Shown: one piece after another, positions 24,801-36,800 of the stretch
Numbering within the stretch: position 1 is the stretch's first letter
Layout: every line of letters starts with the position of its first letter
Assembly (NCBI GenBank): GCA_013397435.1
Contig: VZRG01000754.1
Location: 1 to 64,000 of the forward strand
DNA: 64,000 bases
Origin: Erythrocercus mccallii
Lineage: Eukaryota; Chordata; Aves; Passeriformes; Dicruridae
Direction: 5' to 3'
The notes under the pieces: generated by a model
Told to the model about the DNA's origin: nothing
The model's input: only the letters and a program-made list of their open reading frames with translations
Database searches by the model: none
Translations under genes and position numbers: made by a program

Positions 24801-27800
24801 TTTCAGTTATGTCAGGTAGAGAAAAAAAGGTATATAAAGGGTGCAATTTCTACAATAAACCAATCCCCTTTGGATGCATAAGGGGGTCCAAGTTGCTTTG
24901 TTGTTAGAGAATTATGGGTAAAATCAAAGATCTGCTAGTTCTCTTCTTCAGGAGAACATCCCCATTTTTGTTGTATACTACCGTAAATGCTATATGCTAT
25001 GAATGGACATTGTCTAAACTGAAAGAGAATGACAGAAGTCATGGAAAATAGCAGCATGGTAATGGGACTATTGAAGTCTGTATTGGAAAGAAGTTGCCTA
25101 GAACCACGGAACAAGACATACATGTTGCATTGAAATCTGTGACGTGGATGCAGCATCCGTTGTGGCAGTGGGGTAAAGCTTTCTAACCCTCCTGGTTTGC
25201 TTGGAATGCTTATCAGTTTGAAAAATGGGTGAGATGCTTCTATGATGCTCTTGAAATAATAAACCATGAAGAGATGACACACATGGAGCTTCTGGGCACC
25301 CAGGAGGTTTAAGAAGGCTCTGTTTATGTGCAGGAGCTCAACGGAGCAATATATCAGATAGCTCTCTAGTTTTATAAAGGTCAGTCATTTATAGACTATA
25401 ATATGCTATATAATATAATATATATGCTAATATAATATATATATGCTAATAAGCGTAAATGGATACATCTAGAAAAAAAGCCCAGCTAGTGGATTGGGAT
25501 CATTATGATGGAGACAGTGGGTGTAGGGTGATGAGTATAGGGGCAAACTTCAGCCTATCTGCGCTTGATTAATCCAGATTCTGCACAGTGGATCCTCTGC
25601 TAATAAAACTTTTGCGTGTAAGCCATAATCATTTGAATAATTTCTGTGTTTATTTCTGTACTTTAGTACATACTGCCTATTTTGTTCTTCACCACTCACA
25701 TATTTAAGGCAGAATTGCACAGGTGGAGGCTGTACTGGAGGAAAAGGAAGGTTGTTTGCAAGGCTTTTAAATGATTTGAAAAACACTCCTTTAGGAGCTG
25801 TTTACCTCTAATGATTTCTATCAGCTGACAACCATAACAAGCTGCTTTTGGAAGCATTTCTGTTACAAGCTGTTTCAGCCTTGAATTAGCTGCTGCATGG
25901 AAGATTTAACTGTTGTTATACTTGTCATAGCTGGTAACCCTACCCTTGGCTTCTGAATTTTTGTACAGTGAAACAAATTATGATGAATGTTTGATAAGCA
26001 GGAAGAAAATTGTTGGCGTGTAGGAAAATGTTTTGGAAACATGGATTTGATTGTTCTTATGAAATCATCATCTGGTTTATTTGTTTAGGATGTTGAGGAG
26101 TTTCCTCATCTGGCAGCTGCTTCTGATAGGAGAAACAGAGTGGGACCTCAGAAACCATCCTTTACTTCTGCAGTCAGAAAGCAGCCTGAAGTAAGTAATC
26201 TTGCGACACTATGTGAGTCAAATGTCAATTATGAGTCCCAAGTTTTTGGGTTTTTTTTTTTTTTTAACATGAGTGAAATAAATCTCAAGAATTAATTTGG
26301 AAATGCATTCCAGTATGTGAATGATTCCTAAGCATAAATCACAAGGTTTGAAAATACGATTGTTCTTGTCAAAATAGTATAAATAATAAAGGTAGGATTC
26401 CAGGTTTCAGTTGCTTTTAAGTTAGTTTTGCTACTAAAAATTACAGTCTTTGGCTTTATTTCCCAGTGAATTTTAGTGGTGTAAAAGAACCGCAAAACAC
26501 AAGAAAATAAAACCATTGTTTGCTTAGTTTGAGGCAATAAATAGCTTTGATAAGGAGGAGTGAGTAGCAAAAGGCACAGCAGTTGCTTAGAAAAGATTTA
26601 TTACAAAAAAAGGTACACACATGCAACCCAGATGAAAGCAACCCCTTAGCTTTGTAGACATAAGTGGAATATAACACCTCAAAGCTTACATACCCTGTAG
26701 AGACGTGATCATTGGGCCATTCGTATGCCTGTAACAAATACTTGAAAATGAAGCTGCCTTGCTAGTTTTTTCTTCCAAATCTGAAAAAAAATCCCATGAA
26801 TGTGATTAAGTAGTATGGCAGCCAATAAATGGTCATCCTTCTAGAAGGCCACATATGGTCTTCCCAGAGCCTTTTCTTTTCCAGGCTGAACAGCCTCAAC
26901 TTTCTCCACCTTTTATTATAAGAGAGGTGTTCCAGCCCTCTGACCATTTCTGTGGCCCTCCTCAAGACCTGCTGTAGCATGTCCATGTCTTTCTTGTGCT
27001 GGGGATCCCAAAACCTGGCTTCCAGGGAGGGGCACACAAGAGCAGAGTAGAGGGAGAGAATCACTCCTCTCAATTAATGGGCCACACTTCTTTATACACA
27101 GCCCAGGGCATGTTTGGCTTTCTGGGCTGGGAGTGCTCATGGCTGGGTCATGTTCAGCCTCTCACCCACCAGCAACCCCAGGTCCGTCTCCTCAGGGCTG
27201 TTCTCAATCTGTTCGTCCCCTAGCCTGTGTTGGTACTGGGAGTTGCCTCAATGCAGGTACAGCATCTTGCACTTGGCTTCGCTGAACTTCATGAGTTTCA
27301 CACAGGCACACCCCTCAAAGCCTGTCAAGAAAGCCATCCATCATTCTGGATGCATCCCTTCCCTGAAGTGTACTTTTCGGCATGATGTCATTCACAGATA
27401 TGGTGAAGGTGCACTTGGTTTGAATTTAATATCATCTTCACCCTCTTCCATGTGTCTTGTTTTTAAATACTTTTTCTTCCTCACTGTCACCTTTTATCTT
27501 TAAATTTCTAAGATCCATCTCCCTGAAGAGCCTTGTGATAGTCTGTCTCCCTCTCTGGATGAAACTCCCAAGGTGGATGGACTGTCAGGGAAACAAGCTC
27601 CATCTTCTGTATTAGAAAGAAAGAAAACTCAGGTCAGTGAATTCATGTTCGAAGAGAAGTTCACAACTCAAAACAGACAAAGAAAATGAGCCTATTTAAA
27701 TAATGGACTAAGTCCATGCTCATCTGGGATTCTGCATTCATACTCTGAGAAAAGTGACATGGTCCTCTTGATTAGAAGCTATCAGTGGGAGTAATTGCCA

Positions 27801-30800
27801 GTCTCCAGCATTTGATAGTGTTTAGGGAAAAATACAAACTTTTCATCAATATCTGTAGGTTTCAGATGTCAGGAATTTTTCTTTCACCTGTTTTACTTGA
27901 TCACGGCGTAAATCCAGTCCAAACTGATTGTCATAAGGAACTGGGAGCCTCCTAAAGGTGGTTCTGACAGAACAGGAGGCAAGGAGATCCCTGTATCTTG
28001 GGGCAAGGAGGAGGAATACGGAGCAACAAGGGCAGTCAGGAAGTAGTTCCATGTTGTTGAGTAAGTTCTAGCACAGTTCTGATTCAAGGTGAGGTCTCAG
28101 TTGAAGACTGCAGAGGTCATGTTCTGTAACCCTCTTGTAATAGAAATTACAATGAATTGATTCTCCCAGATAAGACTTCCAAAAGTGCCAGATCTGGCGG
28201 TCATTTGCTTCGCATGTTTTGCTGTGGTAGTTTGTTTGTTCATGTTCTTTACCACACTATTCATTTGTAGTCTTTTTATTTTCTGCATCATTAAATATGT
28301 ATCATGGCTTTTGCCTTCTCTTCAAAGCAGGGAGAAAGATGAGTGCTTATGAGGAGGTGGTGCAAAGATGATGATCTCTCTTTATAGTGAGACATTGGAG
28401 ATAATGATTTATGTGTGTGGCAATCACATATCCTGGAGGAATCACAGTAATTTTTCTATACTTTTAAGAAAACTTTAAATTCTGATGAGCCTTTTATCTC
28501 CTTCAAGGATAAAAGACAGTCTGACCAAAGTGGGATCCTGACAGAAAAACGTTCCTTTACTGAAGACTTTATACTTTTATGCTTTGTTGTAGTAGCCTTT
28601 TTAAAAGTTACCTGAACTGTTTTCTGATTTTTTAAATATTTTTTGACATTAAAATTGATGTTTATTTGAAGATCATTGAGTGACATTAAAGAACAGAAAT
28701 ATTGTGGATAAAGATGTGAAAAGAGTGTATTACACTATGAAAAATAATGGTCTTTACATTCTTAAGTGGAGGGCATTACTAACTGGTGTTGAACTTGTTC
28801 AGGAAACAGCCAGGAGCAGTGGTAAGAAGAGTCAAATTCCAGTGCAGTTGGATTTGGGTGGCATGCTTGCAGTCTTGGAGCAGAAGCAGCAAACGGAGAA
28901 GGCAAAACAGTCTCCTAAACCTGTGGTATTTTCAGGTATTGGTTGCTATGAAATTCCTTTTTTTTCACCTTAAGCTGTTTTAAGTATTCAGACATTAAAT
29001 GTAGTCTGATTTCTGATCCTGTGATGATCTCTATGCAGGCAAATTCACCAGATTCAAGAGAAAATGAAGAAAATTTCTTTAAAAAGAAATTTCAAAAGCA
29101 TTGCAGTCTGAATTGTTTGATGGAAGACTTGGGGAAAGAAGTATCTTAAGGACACTGATTTGTGAAAAATGCCTTGTATAAATACAAGGTGTGATTGAAA
29201 TATTGCTTTGGCAGAAATACCAATGTTTGCAGAGGTTTTTGCTCTTCCTTATGTGTGTTATTGTTCTGATCTGAAGGGGTAGGAAGGGACTACACAGTAA
29301 CAAAGGCTCTCTTAATCTTCTCTTACGCTAGAAATCATGGAGCTGAGGCTTGATTGGAAAATCTCCTTTTCAAGCACAGAGGTTATACGAGACTCAGGCA
29401 CCTAAGCCAAAAGATGAGTTCTGGCATAGCTCTTAATTGTGAAATAATTGATGTTAACAAAATGCTATGTTTTTTTAATGGAGAAGATCTTTCAGTTCTT
29501 TATGATGTATAACCAGGAAGCAGAAAAAAATAAGTCATTGCCTTTCTCATTATAGGTCAAAATTTAATCCTGATTATGCTGGTCTAGTATATTTTGCAAA
29601 AGGAACCACAATATTTGCTAGCATTCAATGACAGTAAAATTTCTCTTATTTTAGCAAAGATTTTTTTTAGAAATTATTTCAGAAGGATATCTAATAACAA
29701 GTGATTTCATCTCACAATACTTAATGTGATAGCTGAGATTTTAAACACAAAGCTCAGGATGCTAAGCATTGATGAGATTTTCCTTCACTAAGCTGAGAGA
29801 ACTTACACAATGCTTTTTTAAAATACTTTTCAGTTGATCTTTTATTTTCATTTGGGTCAATCAGACAATGCTGCAGAGGTGCTAATAACCAGTTTTGTTT
29901 CTATAAAATTACATGGTGCATGGATTGATTAGTAGATGGTAGGCCACAGATGTATGTGTCAAAATACCTGTTTTCTGTTTCCTGTGCCTGAATCTGCTGC
30001 AGAAGATAAATTGATGTGTCCTATTTGTATCCTGGAAGCATAAGGCAGATGTTACCTTAGTTTTATACTTTTTTAATCTTCAGTACACCATTGCTCTGGT
30101 GTGTACAAAAGTACGACTTTAGTTTGCAGAGTGGCATTGTGCTGACCTCTGTTACCAAAAAGAGGACAGTGAACAAGATCGGAAAGGAGTGTGACCACAG
30201 ACAGTTGTTTTTATTCCACTTACTAGTTCACATGATAGATAATACTGGTAAATCAGATAGATAATACTGGTAAAGTCATCAAGTTTAGAAACATGAAAGC
30301 TGTGAATTTGAAATGGTGATGTACACACGAAGGAAATACGTATCTGCAAGGTGCATGCTTATTTATTGCTGCAAATCCAGCTTCAATTTTTGTAGCCACC
30401 TATGCTGCACATTCTTGGCAGTGTTTCAGTTTGGCTTTCATATACAGAGCCAAAAAAGAAACATAAAGTGTAGCAGTTTTATGATGTAAACTGTTTATGG
30501 TAAGAGTACTGCAGGTTATGTAGGAGGATCTGCATATAAATGCTGTGTAAGCAGTAGATGAAGATGGCTTAAGACAAGCTGCTAGAATATTTGCATGTAT
30601 TTAGTGGAGAGAGGTTGTCTGAGTCACAGAGAGAGATGTCAAGCTGGTTCCACTGATACTTAGTCATCCTCTCCATTGACTTGCTAATGTAACTACTCCA
30701 TATTGCAGGTAACTAAAGTTTGACAAAGTGCTCTACAGAATACAGCAGTTCTGCTGACAGTGAGGGAGAGCAGTTTGTTTGATATGAGGTCATGGTGTGG

Positions 30801-33800
30801 AAAATCCAGGTTTAGACATTTGTCCAGTCATTTAAAGCTTCTGTGCTCTAAACCCTCTGAAAAATGCAAGAGGACATCTTCAGCAGAGTTTTGCAAGTTA
30901 AGCAAAAGAGACTTAGCTGTAGCTTTGAATTACTCATGACTCATTTGCAAGTGAATTTCATCCAACTTCATTAAGGTGTAACAAAAGGTAGACATAAGTA
31001 CTTAAGTTTATTTACAGCAAGTAAATCTAAAATCTGTAATACTGCTACTCAGTATTCATCTGAATCCAATATGGAAATGCTACAACCAGAAATTCCTGAA
31101 GGTTTGGTAAACATGACATGGCATGGTGTTGAAGGTAGCTTGGACTGCAGTGTTTGGACAAATTCTGCTTTTGAGACAGAGATTGTGATTTCAGGGATAT
31201 AATAGAAGTAGAGGATACAGTAGTCTTTTGTGAGGAGTATCTTTTTAAAATACTATTGTTCAAAGATACAGGATTGCCTTTAAATATTCTTAATAACAAC
31301 ATAACACAATTTTAATATGTGTATATCGGTCTTAGACTTGAAACTGGTTTCTGGTTCAGGTATTCATTTTAGTTGTCTGATGCGGATTTCTTCTTAAATC
31401 TCAGTTGGTGGTGCCATACCATTGCTATCTAAAGACCCTGCTACAGCCACGAGAAGTCATCGTTTAAACCAAGGAAAGATGCCTCATAATCCCTTGGATT
31501 CCAGTGCTCCTTTGGTGAAAAAAGGGAAACAGAGAGAAGTACCTAAAGCAAAGAGACCAACACCTCTTAAAAAGGTTGTTCTTTTTACCTTAAATAGTAA
31601 AACTATAGGGTAATGTATTACTCTGGGAGTCTGTTAAGCCCTCTCATATGGAGGTCTGCATCCCAGTGTCCATATGTCTGAATTCACTTTTAGCTTTGCT
31701 TGGTTTCAAAGAGGGGAGGGGTAGAAGAGGGTAGTCTTGCTAAGTGGCATATACAAATTCCCAAAAAATACACTTTCTCCCTTGAATCAGTTGATAGCTG
31801 ATAAAGTGCCACTACAAAAGTGTCCATACATGATTGGTACAGGGGGACATGCAAAGAAATATTACTTGGTTTGGCAAAGATGACCTTATTTGCAGGATGG
31901 GGAGGATGGATCAAACAGAGGTCATATTTAATGTTTCTGTGCTCTTCCAAGCCAGAACTCCAGCTGATTCTGCAGCAACAGGTGTTAGGTCCAGCTGGTG
32001 ATTTCTGTTATATCTTCCCTCTTTGCCCATTCACATTGCTTCCTGTCATGTCTTCTATACTTTTTTAACTTTAGTTCTGCCCTTGTAGTTCATCCTTAGT
32101 AGATGTTTTCTCCACCCATACACTGGTAATCAAGGTAAAAGTCCTTTTCTGTATAAATTTAGGAGTTATTTTTCCTTCTTTTTATGTGGAAATAGAAAAG
32201 GTTGTAAACTTCAGATGCTAATGCTGAACCTCTTTGTAAATGGTTTTTGTGTAAATATGTGGTAAGAGTAATATTTTGTTATCTGCTTGACATCAAACTG
32301 GTTTCGTTTTGATATATATTTTTAGATTATTCTGAAAGAAAGAGAGCAAAGAAAACAGCAGCACCTGTTAGAACAGAAAGCCACACCAAAAGATGAAGAT
32401 AACATTTGTCAGACAGCAGGAACTATTACTGAGAGCGCAACACTTCTACCGGATAGTCAAGCAGGTATCTTCTGAGAGAACCTGTAATACAGTATGTAGC
32501 TGGAAATTTGAGCACATTTAGTACTTTAGAAAATAAGTACTAAATACTGCCAAATGAAGGCTGCAATCTCACAGTTTTCTGAGATCCACCTCAGGCTTGA
32601 CTGTAAAGTGGGCCAAAGCTGAAAGTCAGTAATCGGGATTCTGATTACTGTTCCACACTTCTATGCCTGTTGGTTTTATGATATGTTGTAAGGAGAGTTC
32701 ACACCTACCTCTGGCAAATAATGAGTTTTGAAATGAGAAAAAAACCTTAGGAGATTAAAAAAAAAGAAAAAAGACCTCTTTCCCTACTACCACAGACTGT
32801 TGTAATACTAAAGTAGTGACTCTTCACAGATGCTTGACAGATTAATCTCTTCACAATGCTTTTTGGGCTGTCTTTTCATTGAAATATCTTGATTTACATG
32901 ATAGCTGTTCCAGTAACACAAGTTGCTGAAGGGTTTCCTGAGCACAAGGGGATTAAGGAATCTAAAGAAGGTTCTGTGACTTCAAAGCAGCTAACTGCCA
33001 CTCTTCCAAAAATCCACAGCAGGAATTTTAGAGAGTAAGTATTGCTTGCATTGATGGCTCATTTTACAGTAACACCAATGTGGCATTTTTCAAACAAGGT
33101 GTAATTCAAGGTAACTTGAGTTTAGACTGAAGGCTCTAAATTTTTTTATTTCAGTCTTTCTGTAAGCTGACACACAAAGAAGTAACAAACATAGTGTGTT
33201 TTGTGATTCTCACTTGAAAATTCATGTTGCATGAAGGAAAAACCCCCAAATTCGCTAGAGCCTAAGGGAAGAAAAGAAGCTGCTGTTAAAGTATAAGTAC
33301 TTTATTTTAAACAGTGGGGTAACAGCTTAAATGAGATGTGCTACTTTATTTCTTAAATAGGATTTTTTGTTTGGTTTTCTACTGCCAGACCAAATGGCAA
33401 AAATGTAAAGAAACCAGATGACATTTTCATGTTGTGGCTGAGCAAAGAAATAAAGGTAATACTTATGAGTTACTGTGTGCAAACAGTTTCAGCTAAATGT
33501 TTAAGATTATGTGTATACACATTTCTTTATAAAAAAGAAATAGTCATTACTATATATGAAGAGGTCAGAGATCCAGTAATGAGAGCTTAGAAGTTTCTTG
33601 AGGAAAGAAGTGTTTTAACTTTTAGTTCTGCTCCCATAAAGCAAATCCACCACTGGCGGGTTTTTTGCAGTTCATGTCATAGTAATGGTTAATAGTGATA
33701 CAACCATTCCTGCTGTGTTAATTCTTAATTTAACTTGTAATTGCAATAAAAATTGCTTAATTCGTGTCTATGCAACAGTGTTTTCCTGAGAGCACAGTTT

Positions 33801-36800
33801 GGGTTCAACATGTGAAGGACAGCTCAGTTTACAGGATGTAGAGCTTTCAGCAAAGCTTAGATTATTTGCTTTAGATTAGGTTTTTTACTATTCCAGTAGA
33901 TCTGTCTTCAAAACTTAGTGAAACTTATAGGAAATAATAAGTAAAAATTCTTGTACACTAAATAAAATTTGGAAATAATTGTATCTCAAAGATTCAGATA
34001 GATGTTGTGATCTCTTCTCATTATGTTATATGAATTTGCCACTGGCGAATCTTTCTGTTGACAGTGCAGAATGACAACTAATGATATATCTTTACTTTTT
34101 TTCTTTGATACCCCTCTTTCCCAGAAAGTTCTTTGTGTAAAAGTGGGGTGGGACGAAATAATTTTTAACTCTAATCTTCCCCAGAGTGTACTAGAAGGGT
34201 GAATTACAATGGTTTGTATCCTTTCCTTATGAACAACACAAAGCCATAGTCGGATAAGTGAAAAAGGATGACAGGCATGAATGTAGGGAGGAGGAATGTC
34301 ATCCATTTTTCCATGTTTGTTACACATAGCCTTGACCTTACAGAAATAAGTTAGTATTTTGTACTTTGGTTGCTGTACTTTGATTTATATAATCAAAATA
34401 AATACCCTCAGCAAAATGATTCAGTAGAAAAAGACAAGCACATACCTATTTCTTGGGGTAAAATATATATCTGTGTATCTATAGATATAGATATATAGGT
34501 TTATTGTACATGTATATATGTATTTTAATATAGTTTGATTAGGAAGCTAGGTAACAAAAGGAACCAAACTTCACCCTCCAAAGTTCTCAGACACTGAAAA
34601 GAAATTCAAAGTAAATTTTTGTTTTCGTGTATGTAACAAATGTGCTTGGAGTGGAAACAGAAAAAAATACAATGACATAAAATAGAATTTAAAATGTGTA
34701 TGTAAATGTTACATATTTAAATGCTACATATTTGTAATTTTAGTGATCTAACTATTTGATTACTCTTTTCTTCCAGTTACTGCAGCCAGGTACTTAGTAA
34801 AGAAGTTGACAGTTGTGTGACAGATCTCTTAAAAGAACTGGTTCGTTTCCAAGATCGCTTGTATCAGAAAGACCCAGTAAGGGCCAAGATAAAACGTAGG
34901 CTTGTTATGGGTCTTAGAGAAGTTCTGAAACATCTGAAGCTGAAAAAACTGAAGTGTGTCATCATCTCTCCTAACTGTGAAAAGATTCAGTCAAAGGGTA
35001 AATAAGTTCTTAACAAAAAAAAGTTTGTTTAATAAAAGAAATGCAAAAGAGAAGGTTCAGTATATTGACAGCAGTATTATTGTTGGAGGAATTGATTTGA
35101 GTATCCTTTGAAATCAGCCATATAAAGTTGCCTGCCTTGCTCAGATTGTTTACTGCTGTGCAGCTGAACTGTGAGCTGAGTCAAGACTGTCTGGGGTGGG
35201 AGAAGTTACCTGAGATTAGGGTCTCTTTAGTTACTGATTTGCTGTGCTGCTGCACAAAAAATTGCACTGCACAGCTGAGACAATCCAAGGGCTTCTGATG
35301 ACAGCTCTGCCAACACAAGGAGTCCCACTGTATCAATCCCTTTTAGGACATGGAGTGACAATAAATCACTAGTCATAGTTTCCTAAAAGTTGTCATTATT
35401 AGCAGTAATTTATTGTAATTTTTGTAATTATTGTCGTTTAAATAATTCCTTAGCAGCTGGGTCTTTTTTGATTCTAGATTAGACTGTACTACATATATAG
35501 TAAAATACAGAATAGTAGCAGTCTAAAATTAATGCTAACTAAGAATTAAGAAAAATATGTCAAGTTGTCCTTTAAAAATGGATATTCAATGCTATGGTTG
35601 TGATCTGTGGTATTTTTTCCTTTAAGGTGTAGTTTCAAAATGCACCTATAATCTTGGGGTATTTTTTTTCCATGTGTTAACAGTATGATTCTTTTATCAG
35701 CCTGACTGTATTGTCTGCTGCAGGTGGGCTGGATGAGACTCTACACAACATTATTGACTGTGCCTGTGAGCAGAATATCCCATTTGTTTTTGCCCTTAAT
35801 CGCAAGGCCCTGGGCCGCTGTGTGAACAAAGCAGTGCCTGTGAGTGTGGTGGGAATTTTCAGTTATGATGGGGCTCAGGTAAGCTGAAATAAGTCACTTC
35901 ATGTTTTTGTTCAGCTTCACTTTTTACTTGGAAGAGGAGATGAAAATACTATGATTTTAAGAGGTTATTTGTTTGTTTTGCTTTTGCAGACTTATACTCT
36001 TCATCATAGGTCATATATATAGCTTATATGAAAAACTGATTTTAGAAGTACAGGCAGTCAGCACTGTTTAAAAAACATACTCATCGTCTCTTCCTGACAT
36101 CATCCTTATCTCCCTTGATTTTTTTTAAAGAACTGCTGTTTTGATAAATGCTGATAAATGCTGTGTTTTTTATGTCCTCATACATACTAAGCTGCTCAAT
36201 TTTTATATATGAACTTACACATTCTGAATAAGGAATATTCATTAGATTTTCAAGGAGATGTTAAAACTTACTGTATGATTTAAACTCTAGTATTTTATAT
36301 TGCCATAGGACCATTTTCATAGAATGGTACAGCTGACAACAGAGGCTAGGAAGGCCTACAAAGATATGATAGCAGCTTTAGAAGAAGAAGCTAAAGCAGG
36401 ACTAAGAGAAACCCAACCCAGCATCTTAACTCCTGAATCTGAAAAAAATGGCTTGTTAGAAACTTGTAAAACATCTTCCAAAGACTCAGATGAGGATGTA
36501 CCAAATTACAGTAAGTATATACTGACTTGGTTTTTGTTCCATTTTCATTCATAGTGCTCATTGATTCTGTGATTTTCACTGAAACAATTGACATCTGCTC
36601 TAGTCATTAGTAAGGAGGGAAGGAGGGGGCAAATTCTTGGGTTTTTAAATAAATCTGAAGTCAGTTTTTGCTGAGAAAGTATTAAAGTTCCTCTCTGAAA
36701 TCCACAAATGGCAGGCAGGACTCATTGCTTTGCTCAAGGAGGTTTAGCAGAACTCCTAATTATATTCCTACTTGTTTAAAAAATCCTTTTAAGATTAATT

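Larger units (their letters stand above)
23794..26088 (+). other. SECISBP2: SECISBP2 intron 8
   Basis: Contains a probable LTR (24539-24910) and an AT-dinucleotide tract at about 25395-25455. The remainder is unremarkable. Confidence 0.6.
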
